Shown: positions 51,802 through 60,763 of the stretch, piece after piece | How the letters are laid out: every line of letters starts with the position of its first letter | Numbering within the stretch: position 1 is the stretch's first letter | Assembly: GCA_964450715.1 (NCBI GenBank) | Contig: CAYVFC010000035.1 | Span: 1-61,657 of the forward strand | Direction of reading: 5' to 3' | DNA from: CAYVFC01 sp964450715 | GTDB lineage: Bacteria > Myxococcota_A > Polyangia > Polyangiales > JAFGIB01 | Length of the DNA: 61,657 bases | Translations under genes and position numbers: made by a program | The notes under the pieces: model-generated | The model's input: the letters and a program-made list of their open reading frames with translations, nothing else | What the model was told of the DNA's origin: nothing | Databases searched by the model: none

Positions 51802-54251
51802 TTGTCTCGTCTCGTATCGTCTCTGGTCTCGACGAGCGGAGGCGGGAAGGGCGCGTGTTTCGGTAGACATCCCTCCGCATTGAAGCGAGCGGTTACCTCG
51901 AGCGCGCCGGTCCTCGCCTCCGAGTTCATGAGCTCGACGGAGAGGGCGGGCAACGCGCCGCGGTAGCGGACGCCGCGAACGGCCCCGATCCACCAGCCGC
52001 AAAGGCCCTGGCCGGTTCTTATTCGGGCCGTCCGGATCCGACGCCGAGCCTCCTCGCCGGTGATCCGGACGGGAAAGGTATAGGTGACCTCGTACGCGCC
52101 CGGCGGCATCTTCGGGGCGCGCACGGGCAGCGTCGGATAGGCTCTCGAAATCCAGCGGGCGGCGTGGTCCGCGTCCGGTTCGCCGTCGGCCCAACCGGTT
52201 CTCGTGCATCGCGCGGTGCTGCCGTCGGCGGCCAGCGGCCGGTGACAGACTTCCATCGTCTGCTGTCGGACCCAAGCCCGATGGCTCCACAGCAGAGCCG
52301 CGGTTCCGCTCCCGAGCGGCACGCGCTGCCATCCTTCGGGCAGAGAGGCCGGAAGCTCGCCTGCGGGGCGCCTGAGCACGAGGAGCTCTTCCCCGCCGGA
52401 GGCTTTGCCTGTGCCTCTGGTGGCGGACAGGTAGGGGGCGATGCCGGCCAGAAACAGGCGGTTCTCGAGGGTTCGCAGGCGCGGCGCCAGATCCCGGTAG
52501 CCGAGATCACGGCTTCGAAAGTGCTCGGCCAACCGTTCCATGTCCGAGACCAGCCACTCGGCTTGCGATCTCTCCGCCCGAATGCAGGCTTTCACCCAGA
52601 ACCCGCTCGCGATCGACGCGGCCAGCAAGGGTACGGCGATGCCCGAAGTCGCCGCACGGCCGCGCCTGGACTGCAGCCAGCCCGCCGCCGCCCCCAGCCC
52701 GGCGGCAGCCAGAAACGCCGCGGGCGGAAGCGCCTGCAGCGAATAAACCCAGAGGAACGGGCGCTGCTCGGTCAAGGTGACCGCCGCCGACAAAACGATG
52801 AAACCCATCAACCACAACGCGCAGAAGCCGATTAGCCGAGCCGGTACGGCCAGCGATCGCCAGCGCCTGCGCAACGCCGTCGCGAACAGGAGCGCGAGCG
52901 AGAACGCGACCAGGCCGCTTCTCCCGTGATCGCGCCAGAGGGCCACGGCGTTATTGATCAGGGATTCCGGGGAGAGCCAGAAGGCGATGGAAGAGAAGGC
53001 TAGCAAACCCGCGCCAGAAGCCCATAGCGGTTTATGGGCCGATACCAGCACCAAAAAGGCGAATGCAGGCACCAGACCGATACAGGCCGCGTGTGATTCG
53101 AGACAGATAGCAAGAAGAAAGGCGGACAGCGCCACCTCGCGCACGCGGCCCGTACGCAATACGGCGGAAGCGGCCGCAAAGAAGGCCGCGAGCGGCAGCG
53201 GCAGCAAGCTATGATTGGAAAACTCCCCGGCCGGTATGAGCAGCGTAATCCCGAGAAGATAAAGCGCGGCCGACCAGACAGCGGCGCCGGGCCGCAACGC
53301 TTGCGCGCTCGATCGGTGAAACAGCCCCACCGCCAGCGCCTGCAAAAACAGGAGCGTTATCCAGCTTCCGGCGATACCGAACCCCGGCAGATGCGCCGGC
53401 AGTAAAAACCTCGCCCAGAGCGTACCCTGAAACAGTCCCCGGAAGCTCGTCCGGGGGCCGGACAGGCAATAGAGATCCTGGTAGCAGCTGCGGGCCAGCA
53501 GCAGATCTCGGCTCAGATCCAGGGTCACCGGCGGCCGGCCGGACAGGCCGAGCAGGAAGAAGTAGGAGAAGGCGGCGATGACGGTGAAAAGAGCCCCGCG
53601 GGCCAGAGCTCCCCCGCCGGGGCGAAAGCCCTCGCGAAAGGCATCCAGGTACTGGGTGACAAGCCACCCGGCTATGAGCGCTAGCGCGAGCAGACCCGCG
53701 CAGAATCGCCAGGTGGTCCCGTAGTGGAGCTCGGCTAGAGTGATCAGCTTTTCGTCCGCTCCGGGACCCGCCGCAGGGATGCGCGACACCACCGGCGCCC
53801 GGGCGGCGTCTATCCGTAGAAAGCGTTGCCAGACCGCCCTCAACAGCGCTTGGGGCGGCCGTTCGCCGGGAGCCGGCTGGATCAGATAGTTATCGGTAAC
53901 CAGCCCGCCGGTGCCCTCCCGTCTAAAGGTCACCTCGACCGCCGTGCCTTCGCCCGCGCGCTCGAAGAAGTAGCGGCGATACTCGGTGTGCTTCTCGATC
54001 TCGACGATGACCCATCCCCCGAACTCGTCGCCTACCGCCAGCCGGGCAGCGGTTCCGGATCTGTCCGCTGCCGAACGATCGTCTGGCGCGACGCGCGGAT
54101 CACCGCCCGCGGACCCCGCTTCCCCGCGCTCTTCGACCGCCCGATCCGATCCGTTTCCGCTTCCGCAACCGGCGAGCGCACCCGCGACCGGGAAAAGAAA
54201 GAGCAAAACAGGTAGAATTCCCGTCAACGAACCGTGAATCAAGCGGGTCAC
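51795..54251 (-). CDS. polytopic membrane lipoprotein-like protein, unknown function
   Basis: 818 aa. GTG start; signal MTRLIHGSLTGILPVLLFLF with a lipobox-like AGALAGC, then a charged linker and an extracytoplasmic beta domain (VGDEFGGWVIVEIEKHTEYRRYFFERAG). About ten to twelve hydrophobic helices follow from residue ~185 to ~550, and a C-terminal soluble domain with Cys residues (VCHRPLAADGSTARC). The membrane part resembles GT-C-type glycosyltransferase or dolichyl-transferase-like cores, but no motif confirms this. It starts 2 nt after the truncated HlyD-type gene, which sits just upstream on the same strand. Confidence 0.6.
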   Translation of the reverse strand: MTRLIHGSLTGILPVLLFLFPVAGALAGCGSGNGSDRAVEERGEAGSAGGDPRVAPDDRSAADRSGTAARLAVGDEFGGWVIVEIEKHTEYRRYFFERAGEGTAVEVTFRREGTGGLVTDNYLIQPAPGERPPQALLRAVWQRFLRIDAARAPVVSRIPAAGPGADEKLITLAELHYGTTWRFCAGLLALALIAGWLVTQYLDAFREGFRPGGGALARGALFTVIAAFSYFFLLGLSGRPPVTLDLSRDLLLARSCYQDLYCLSGPRTSFRGLFQGTLWARFLLPAHLPGFGIAGSWITLLFLQALAVGLFHRSSAQALRPGAAVWSAALYLLGITLLIPAGEFSNHSLLPLPLAAFFAAASAVLRTGRVREVALSAFLLAICLESHAACIGLVPAFAFLVLVSAHKPLWASGAGLLAFSSIAFWLSPESLINNAVALWRDHGRSGLVAFSLALLFATALRRRWRSLAVPARLIGFCALWLMGFIVLSAAVTLTEQRPFLWVYSLQALPPAAFLAAAGLGAAAGWLQSRRGRAATSGIAVPLLAASIASGFWVKACIRAERSQAEWLVSDMERLAEHFRSRDLGYRDLAPRLRTLENRLFLAGIAPYLSATRGTGKASGGEELLVLRRPAGELPASLPEGWQRVPLGSGTAALLWSHRAWVRQQTMEVCHRPLAADGSTARCTRTGWADGEPDADHAARWISRAYPTLPVRAPKMPPGAYEVTYTFPVRITGEEARRRIRTARIRTGQGLCGWWIGAVRGVRYRGALPALSVELMNSEARTGALEVTARFNAEGCLPKHAPFPPPLVETRDDTRRDNQ

Positions 54252-54253
54252 TC

Positions 54254-55060
54254 TCAGAGCAGCTTCTTATTGAAGCGCAAGGAAGCGGCTACCAGCAGCA
54301 CCACCAGGATGGCCAGCCGCTGCTGGGGCACGAACACGTCGACGTAAGGGTGGAACACGTCGGCCACCACCACGATGGGCGTGCCGGGGTGCACGAACTG
54401 GCCGAATTTAACCGGGTCCTCGAGGATCTCCAGCTCGGCGTCTGCTCTCAGCAGGTGGCGGCGGATCGTCTCCGCCGATGCGCGCACCCGCGCCTCGATC
54501 GCCTCGGCCCGCGCCTCCGCGGCCCGGATCTTTTCCACGCGCGGTCCCTTGATCGTCTCCTTGAGCCGTTGGTTGAGCTCGTCGCGGGCGCCCACGGCCT
54601 GGCTGTAGCGATGACGAGCGGCCTGCAGGTTCTGCTCGGTGGCGAAACCGCTCTGGTGTAGAGAGGTCAAACGATTGAGCTCCGCGTGCTCGAAAGCGAC
54701 CGCCTCCCGCGCGGCTTTGACCCGCGCCCTCAGGGCGCCGATATCCTCGCGGCTGCTGCCGGCCAGCAGCATGTCGAGCTCGGCCAGCACCGCCTTCTCC
54801 TCGGCCTTCAGCCGTTCGTGGTCGAGCTGGGCCAGGGTATCGTCGAGCCGAGCGATCTCGTCCCCTGCCTGAAGCGCGTCTCCCCTGCGTACGGAGACGC
54901 TGAGCACCCGGCCGCCCACCTCGAAGGCGAGCTGGTGCTGATCGAGCTCGACGATTCCCTGCAAGGGGTCCTTCGGATCTCGAAGGTTCTCGGCGCATCC
55001 GGCCAACAGCAGCAGCACGAGCCACGGCAGCGGTCTGAACGATCGGATTCGCGTCGGCAT
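54254..55060 (-). CDS. truncated HlyD-type membrane fusion lipoprotein, possibly fused to a permease tail
   Basis: 268 aa. Lipoprotein signal (PWLVLLLLAGC), lipoyl/biotinyl-like half-motif (VGGRVLSVSVRRGDALQAGDEIARLDD), a long alpha-hairpin with Ala/Arg/Glu heptads, and the return strand FGQFVHPGTPIVVVADVFHPYVDVFVPQQRLA. Normal HlyD/YbhG proteins continue for roughly 40-60 more residues of beta-barrel. Here the protein ends after ILVVLLVAASLRFNKKLL, a hydrophobic helix plus basic end that looks like the C terminus of an ABC-2 permease. A deletion that joined the two genes would explain it. The start at 55060 is chosen for the lipoprotein signal. Confidence 0.6.
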   Translation of the reverse strand: MPTRIRSFRPLPWLVLLLLAGCAENLRDPKDPLQGIVELDQHQLAFEVGGRVLSVSVRRGDALQAGDEIARLDDTLAQLDHERLKAEEKAVLAELDMLLAGSSREDIGALRARVKAAREAVAFEHAELNRLTSLHQSGFATEQNLQAARHRYSQAVGARDELNQRLKETIKGPRVEKIRAAEARAEAIEARVRASAETIRRHLLRADAELEILEDPVKFGQFVHPGTPIVVVADVFHPYVDVFVPQQRLAILVVLLVAASLRFNKKLL

Positions 55061-55199
55061 AGGCCGTAAGGTATCACAGTAGCGGCGCCTTTCGATCGCC
55101 TCCATGTTATCTTCCGGCTGCTTCCTCGCGGTAAGCGCTTCTCACCCTTCGTCCGGTCGTCCGGATGAAGGAATTGTGTCGAGCTCTCGCACCCGGATC

Positions 55200-56420
55200 A
55201 TGAAGAGACTCGCCCTACCCTTCTTTTACGGCTGGTTGCTGCTGGTGAACATCGGCTCCATGAGCGCGTGGGCCTTCGGTCCGGCGATGTTCGTCTTTCT
55301 CCTGTTGAACGGCTACGCGGTCCACCGGTTTCTGCTACAAGGTAACCGGTCGCGGGGGCACGGTGAGAGAGGCCTGAACCGGCTGCTCGTCGCCACTGCA
55401 GCGCTCGCAGTCGGCCTATTCCTCTTCGGCGTCAGCTACTCGCCCGACTGGCTTCTGGACATCGGGGCGAACACCGACGCTGCGATCCGGGCGCTTCTGG
55501 CCGGAAGGAATCCCTACGCGACCCGGGCGCAGCTATGGAACGAATCTTTCCGGACGGAAGACGGTATCAGCCTGGTCGATGGCGAATTCCGTATGTTCGG
55601 CATCCCCTATTACTTCGGATACCCCTATTTTCCCGCCATGGCGCTCGGGTACCTTCCGATGACCGCCTTGCTCGGCAACTATACGGCTATTCGACTGAGT
55701 AACCTGGTTCTATCGTTGACCAACCTCTGGATCTTTCTGCAGATCCTGCAGCGCTGCTTTCCCGACCGGTCCGGTTACGAACGCGCGCGCAAGACCGGAT
55801 TCGTCGCCCTTTTTTTCGCCCCTTCCTATCTGGTCGGCATGTACTACCTGGGCATGACCGACATCATCGTGACCAGCTTTCTTCTGCTGGCCCTGTTCTT
55901 CCTGGACTCGAATCGCCTCTTTACCGCGGGAATTTGTCTCGGTCTGGCTCAAGCGAGCAAGCTGATGCCCGCCCCTATCGTTTTGCTGGCGGTGCTCTTC
56001 TGGTTGCCAGACAACCGGGATCGGCTCGCGACCGCCTTGGGTTTCCTGCTGAGCAGCAGCCTGCTGCTCGTCCCCTTCGTCCTCTGGAATCCCGAGGGGT
56101 TTTTCTCCGCGACCATCCTCTATTACCTAACCCATCACGCGGGCGGCGACGACACCAGCCTCTGGTATTACCTGCCGCCGCTGGGACAGCACCTCCTATT
56201 CGTGCTATCCCCACTGCTTACCATCGCCTATACCGCCATCTTCAGCCGCCGCTATCGCGGCGACCTTTTCCGGCTGGCGGCGGTCTGCTTCAACGGCTAC
56301 CTCGTCTTCATCGCCTTCAGCAAGATGTCGCACTTCAATTATTACTGGACCGTCTACCCCCTGGTCTGCCTGGCGCTTATCAGGTACGTCGAAGCCCCCT
56401 ACGGAGACGGACGCGGCTAG
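55200..56420 (+). CDS. GT-C-like polytopic membrane protein (GT87/DUF2029-type)
   Basis: 406 aa, about ten transmembrane helices. Early loop NTDAAIRALLAGRNPYAT with an acidic residue after the first helices is the GT-C hallmark; FGYPYFPAMALGYLPMTALLGNYTAIRLSNL, LGLAQASKLMPAPIVLL and KMSHFNYYWTVYPLV resemble GT87-type polyprenyl-phosphate-dependent mannosyltransferases. The actual donor and acceptor are unknown. The first 32 residues of the longer frame are not membrane-like, so I start at 55200. Its TAG stop lies inside the left arm of the inverted repeat at 56417-56587. Confidence 0.75.
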   Translation: MKRLALPFFYGWLLLVNIGSMSAWAFGPAMFVFLLLNGYAVHRFLLQGNRSRGHGERGLNRLLVATAALAVGLFLFGVSYSPDWLLDIGANTDAAIRALLAGRNPYATRAQLWNESFRTEDGISLVDGEFRMFGIPYYFGYPYFPAMALGYLPMTALLGNYTAIRLSNLVLSLTNLWIFLQILQRCFPDRSGYERARKTGFVALFFAPSYLVGMYYLGMTDIIVTSFLLLALFFLDSNRLFTAGICLGLAQASKLMPAPIVLLAVLFWLPDNRDRLATALGFLLSSSLLLVPFVLWNPEGFFSATILYYLTHHAGGDDTSLWYYLPPLGQHLLFVLSPLLTIAYTAIFSRRYRGDLFRLAAVCFNGYLVFIAFSKMSHFNYYWTVYPLVCLALIRYVEAPYGDGRG

Positions 56421-56587
56421 AGCAACGAACGGATTGAAAAGCTCATGATTTCGCGGCTTATAGGGGCCATGTTCGGCGTTGTCCCTCCTCGAAGTGGCTC
56501 TACCACTGCTTCGTCGGGCCAAGCACCGAATCTGACACCCTCTAAACACACGAACTCAAAGAGTTTTCAACCCGTTCGCTGCTCTAG
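56417..56587. mobile_element. 171-bp inverted-repeat element spanning two stop codons
   Basis: Left arm CTAGAGCAACGAACGG... (56417-56444) and right arm (56561-56587) are imperfect reverse complements over about 27 bp. The TAG in the left arm (56418-56420) ends the plus-strand GT-C gene and the mirrored TAG in the right arm (56584-56586) ends the minus-strand B12-radical-SAM gene. The interior is noncoding as far as I can see. MITE-like by form; no second copy in this window. Confidence 0.75.
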
Positions 56588-57906
56588 CGGGGAAACTCCC
56601 ACCAGTAGATGCTCGTATTGCTGCCCGGCCAGCTGGAGGCGAGCCGGTCCAGGTACTCCTGTTCGGCGCGCAGGGTCGCCTCGGGCCAACCGGAACAGCA
56701 GAGCAGCTCGAGGGTGATGGGATCGAAACCGATCGCCCACCCGGGCGCGGCCCGATCCAGCAGACCGCCGGGGAGGACCAGACAGCGATAGACCCTTAAA
56801 CGGTAGGGAAGCTCCAGCAAGCGGTGCACGGTGCGGCGAAAGGCGGCCGGGTCGTCTCCCGGAAGGCCCAGGATGACATGGACCTCCACGTCGGGCAGAA
56901 ATGGGGCCAGCTGTTCGAGGGTCTGCCAGAAACCCGATTCGCTCGACGACCGGTTCTGGGCCCGTAAGACGCCGGCGTTGAGCGATTCCAGACCGATATT
57001 GATCGAGGTGGAGCGAAAGGCGCTTAGAAATTCGAGGTTTTCCGGCCCGAGCCCGCTCGGGTATACGCCGCACATCAGCTTCAGACGGTGAAAAAGCGGA
57101 ACCTCGCGGTGGGCCTCGATCAGGTTCCGCATTCCCTTGCGGTGGACGTTCATCGCCGAATCGACCAGAAAGATGGTCGAGGGACAGAGCGCGTCCAGCC
57201 CGGCGAGATCTCTCGCCAGTCTCTCCCTGCTAAAGACTCGGCCCGTGTACATGCCGTGTCCGCAGTAACCGCAGTGCATGGGACAGCCCCGAAAGGTCTC
57301 GATATAGGAGACGTCGGTCGGCCCGATCAGCCCGAGCTGGTAGGGCGAGGGAAGCTCGCCGGTTTCGGCGGCGATCGGCCGCTGTTCGTTCACCTCCCAG
57401 CGGTCGCCGTCCCGCACCGCAACCCCGGGGATCCGCCGGAGCGTTTGCGGGCACAGAGCCGGCGAGCGCACGATCTCGGCAAAGGCGAGCTCTCCCTCGC
57501 CGACCACCAGAGCGTCGACCGGAGCGTCCCGGTAGGGCTCCAGCTCGAACATGGACGGCAAGGCCGACGGCCCGCCGAATACCACGGTGCAGTCGGGCAG
57601 CAGGCGTTTGGTACCGCGCGCCACCTCTACGAATGCGCCGAAGGACCACATGTAGGCGGAACATCCGAGGATATCGGGCGCGAAGCTTTCGATCTCCTTC
57701 ATATATCCGTCGATGTCGTCCGAGGCCGAATCGACGACCCTGCATTCGACCTCGAGCCGCGGATCGGAGACGAGCGCCGCTTGCACGGTGAAGACCCCGT
57801 AACTGAAAAAGTCGTGCGCGCCGCTGGGCAGCTCGCTGACCGCCAGCGGCGGCTTGAAGGCGAGCAACAGCACCCGCCTCGGCCTGGCGTCTCGCGCCCT
57901 CGTCAT
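56584..57906 (-). CDS. cobalamin-binding-domain radical SAM protein
   Basis: 440 aa. The N-terminal B12-binding-like Rossmann domain (RRVLLLAFKPPL ... VVFGGPSALPSMFELEPY ... VDALVVGEGELAF) precedes a radical SAM core with C208-x3-C212-x2-C215 (RGCPMHCGYCGHGMY). Strand motifs FLVDSAMNVH and STSINIGLESLNAGVLR follow, with a C-terminal domain ending near WWEFPR. Such enzymes do methyl transfers, ring contractions or cyclisations on unactivated carbon. The His of the classical DxHxxG B12 motif is not obvious, so cobalamin may bind base-off without it or not at all. It overlaps the upstream tandem radical SAM gene by 4 bp. Confidence 0.85.
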   Translation of the reverse strand: MTRARDARPRRVLLLAFKPPLAVSELPSGAHDFFSYGVFTVQAALVSDPRLEVECRVVDSASDDIDGYMKEIESFAPDILGCSAYMWSFGAFVEVARGTKRLLPDCTVVFGGPSALPSMFELEPYRDAPVDALVVGEGELAFAEIVRSPALCPQTLRRIPGVAVRDGDRWEVNEQRPIAAETGELPSPYQLGLIGPTDVSYIETFRGCPMHCGYCGHGMYTGRVFSRERLARDLAGLDALCPSTIFLVDSAMNVHRKGMRNLIEAHREVPLFHRLKLMCGVYPSGLGPENLEFLSAFRSTSINIGLESLNAGVLRAQNRSSSESGFWQTLEQLAPFLPDVEVHVILGLPGDDPAAFRRTVHRLLELPYRLRVYRCLVLPGGLLDRAAPGWAIGFDPITLELLCCSGWPEATLRAEQEYLDRLASSWPGSNTSIYWWEFPR

Positions 57907-59522
57907 GGCTCCGGATCTCCTGCCGGACCGGGATCGCGCAAGTAAAGCAGACGCGATTCGCGCACCCGACGGCCGAAACAGGCGCGGGCACTGGGAAGCT
58001 GACGCTCTTCGTTTTTCGCCATCGCCGTCCGGTAGATCCGCTCGACGCCTAGCCGCACGAGCGCTTCGAACAGCTCGTCGCTTGCGCCCCGACCGTCCGT
58101 CTCCTTTGCGGTCGATGCGGGTAAGTAGGCGTATACCGGCAGACCGCTGCCGGTCAAATCAGCCAGCGGGCGCAGGCGCTCGGCGATGTTCTGTTCCGTG
58201 AGCGGAGTATTCGTTCTCAGCAACGGATCGACGGGAGGAATGTAGAGCTTGACCGCGTCGACCGGCCGCCGGCAGAGCTCGGCCAGCGCCGCCCGGTCGA
58301 GGTACGGCGAGAGCGGGGTCCAAAGGATCAGTCGCAGCCGTTCGGGAACCCGTTCCAGGATGGCGCCGAGATCCGGTTTTCCGAGCGGCTCGCCCCCGTA
58401 CAGCTCCAGGCTGCCGTAGTCCTCGGCAACGATGCGCTCTATATCCGCGACCACTTCGGCGATGGCGCGCGGGCTCTTCGCCTTTAGGTAGCCGCAGCCA
58501 TCGCAGCCGTGGCTACAGGGAGCGTTTAGATCCACGCTGTTGGCGCTCTCGACCTGCAGGTAGGGTTGGGCGGGATCGGACAGCGGCCAGACCTCGTCCA
58601 GATACTTCTGGCTGCGCATAGGGCAGTACTGCCCGGACTTCCTCACCAGCGGGTGGTCCTGTATTCTGGCGAATACATCGATCAATGATTCGCGGAGGAT
58701 ATCGCCCATGACCAGCGGGAAGTAGGGACAGGGCGCCACCCAGCCGTTGCTCATGATATGGCAAAAGATGGCCTTGGCCGAGCAGCGGTTGATGGCACCG
58801 AAGGGGGTGTCCGGCGAGTGAACGTAGACGCGATCGCGATACGCTTCATCAACGAAGGAGAAAATGTCCCGGGCGCCCTCGCCTCCGATGCGGACGGTAG
58901 GGGAGCCGAGGGCGCTGCGACCCACATGGCGCGGCAACAGCAGCCGGAGCCGGGAGGCGCCGGCGGCAAAGGCCAGCTCCAGCAGGCGATTCATCCGCCC
59001 GTCGACGAAAAAGCATCGGTCCATGGGGACGGTCGAAACGTGGACCTCCAGACCGAGCTCGCTGGCCGTACGCAGCGCACGTACCGCACGCGCGAATATC
59101 CCCTGCAATCCGCGCCTCTGGTCGTGCGCCTCGGGCCGAGGGTCGTCCAAGCTCAGGTAGATCAGGTCGAGGCCCGCGGTTTGTAACGCCTGCAGGTAGC
59201 GATGGTCGAGGAGGTATCCGTTGGTCTCGAGCGACATGACGAAACCGCGGGCCTTACCGAGTTGGACGATATCCGGCAGATCCTTGCGCAGAGTAGGCTC
59301 GCCGCCGAATAGATCGATTGAATTCACGCCGCACCGGGCCAGGTCGGCGAAGACGGCCTCGATCTCCTGCAAAGACAGCTCGTCCTTGACCGCGTCCCGC
59401 AGCAGCGCCACCCCGCAGTGGGCGCAGCTACACATGCAGCGGTTGGTGAGCGTGAGCTGCACCACCCGCGCTCGCGGCAGGGCGGCGGGTCGCTCCCGGT
59501 CGTTCTTTCGTCGCTCAAGCAT
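57903..59522 (-). CDS. tandem radical SAM protein (two complete cores plus SPASM-like Cys)
   Basis: 539 aa with two radical SAM modules in one chain. Core 1: C29-x3-C33-x2-C36 (NRCMCSCAHC) and GGEP at 73-76, then Cys247, Cys254, Cys265 and Cys300 in a SPASM-like arrangement (NRCSAKAIFCHI, APCPYFPLVMGDI, YCPMRS). Core 2: C336-x3-C340-x2-C343 (APCSHGCDGCGYLK) and a second GGEP at 376-379 (LELYGGEPLGKPD). Single-core SPASM proteins of about 350-400 aa are common; this architecture is not one I recognise. It is in an operon between the MTTase-like and B12-radical-SAM genes, overlapping both. Confidence 0.85.
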   Translation of the reverse strand: MLERRKNDRERPAALPRARVVQLTLTNRCMCSCAHCGVALLRDAVKDELSLQEIEAVFADLARCGVNSIDLFGGEPTLRKDLPDIVQLGKARGFVMSLETNGYLLDHRYLQALQTAGLDLIYLSLDDPRPEAHDQRRGLQGIFARAVRALRTASELGLEVHVSTVPMDRCFFVDGRMNRLLELAFAAGASRLRLLLPRHVGRSALGSPTVRIGGEGARDIFSFVDEAYRDRVYVHSPDTPFGAINRCSAKAIFCHIMSNGWVAPCPYFPLVMGDILRESLIDVFARIQDHPLVRKSGQYCPMRSQKYLDEVWPLSDPAQPYLQVESANSVDLNAPCSHGCDGCGYLKAKSPRAIAEVVADIERIVAEDYGSLELYGGEPLGKPDLGAILERVPERLRLILWTPLSPYLDRAALAELCRRPVDAVKLYIPPVDPLLRTNTPLTEQNIAERLRPLADLTGSGLPVYAYLPASTAKETDGRGASDELFEALVRLGVERIYRTAMAKNEERQLPSARACFGRRVRESRLLYLRDPGPAGDPEP

Positions 59523-60624
59523 GGCCGCGTACCAGCAACCCGTTGCCGGCCGAGGCGAGAAAGCGCTCGACTATCCGCAGGCGTTCCTCGGCCTCCTCGG
59601 AGCAGACCTTGGGGCCCAGCCCGCTGGCCGCAGTGAGCGGATTGTCCGAGTAGCTGATGAACAGGCACTCGTCGAACCCGCGCGACGCCTCCAGCGAACG
59701 CTCAAGGTCCTCGCGCGTCTCGGTGGGGAAATTGAGCATGAAGTGGGAATAGAGCCAGACCGGCTCCGGCAGCGAACGGATATCCTGCACGATCTCGAGC
59801 ACCCGGCCGATATCGTAGTCTCTATTCATCAAAGCCAGGATTCTTTGCGAACCGGACTGCAGGGGCAGGTTCAGATAGGAGATGCGGCCCGCGGCGATGA
59901 AGGGGCGCAGGCGGGGGTACAGATCGATCAGCCGCCGCGGAAAGATGTAGCCGATCTTGAGTTGGACGGCGTCATCGACGGCGCAGAGCGCCTGTAAAAG
60001 CGCCGGCAAATCCGTGCCGACGTCTCGCCCGTAGCTCCCGCAGTCGTCCGCCAGCAGCGCTACCTCGCGCGACCCCTTTTGCAGCGCCGCTCGCAGCTCC
60101 GATACGACCCGCCCGACCGGAATGCTGCGGACCGGCCCCTTGGCCAGCTTGATGTTGCAGTACGAACACCCGTTCTCGCAACCGTGGGCGATCTGGAGGT
60201 AGGTATCGCCGGCGCTCATGCGGCTCTGGGTCGGGGTGAAGAGCGCCGAGTCGATCCGGCCCGGCGTTACCCGCTCGATGGCTAGGCGGTGCTCAAAGGT
60301 GTCGTTCAGCCGCGAGAGCTCCCCGGGACCGATGCGGACGAAGTCGCTAAGATCGATTTCGTCGAGCGGAAAGGTAGCCAGACAGCCGAAGAGCACCTTG
60401 CGTTTGAAGCCGGAGAGGTGGCGCGCTCGAGCGACGGCCTCGACGGCCTCGCGGATCTTTCCCTCGACCACGCAACAAGTATTGATGAGGACCGTGTCGC
60501 ATTCGTCCGGATCGGTACTGATCCGGTACCCGTTGGCCAGCAGGAAGTCGATGACGCGGGTGAGGAGAAACCCGCTGGGTTCGCATCGATCGCTGGCGTT
60601 GATCAGGTAGACCTGGGTATTGAT
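59515..60624 (-). CDS. MTTase-like radical SAM protein (MiaB/RimO family, no TRAM), apparent ATC start
   Basis: About 369 aa. A conventional start (GTG 60471) would remove half of the N-terminal domain. Reading upstream in frame to 60624 restores VYLINASDRCEPSG (Cys14) and VLINTCCVVEGKIREA (Cys50/51), which with VLFGCLATF (Cys81) make the three-Cys methylthiotransferase domain. The radical SAM core is C149-x3-C153-x2-C156 (GCENGCSYCN). The TRAM domain usual in MiaB/RimO is missing, so the substrate is probably not tRNA or S12. AAGGAGG precedes an ATC codon by 4 nt, and no ATG/GTG/TTG occurs in frame between the preceding stop and 60471. Confidence 0.75.
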   Translation of the reverse strand: MNTQVYLINASDRCEPSGFLLTRVIDFLLANGYRISTDPDECDTVLINTCCVVEGKIREAVEAVARARHLSGFKRKVLFGCLATFPLDEIDLSDFVRIGPGELSRLNDTFEHRLAIERVTPGRIDSALFTPTQSRMSAGDTYLQIAHGCENGCSYCNIKLAKGPVRSIPVGRVVSELRAALQKGSREVALLADDCGSYGRDVGTDLPALLQALCAVDDAVQLKIGYIFPRRLIDLYPRLRPFIAAGRISYLNLPLQSGSQRILALMNRDYDIGRVLEIVQDIRSLPEPVWLYSHFMLNFPTETREDLERSLEASRGFDECLFISYSDNPLTAASGLGPKVCSEEAEERLRIVERFLASAGNGLLVRGHA

Positions 60625-60763
60625 GGCGCCTCCTTGGACGAGGAAGCCTAGGATTGGGTTCTGTGCTTGTCAACGAAGGCACCCTTTCCCTTTCCGCCGA
60701 CGACCGCGCTTCAGACCCGACGTCTTGCCCGCGCAAAAGCGGGGTTCGCCCGCAATACTCGCG

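Noticed and set aside
60625..60763. Precursor peptide gene in the radical SAM cluster
   Set aside because: The 139-nt gap holds no ORF with a start and plausible ribosome binding site.
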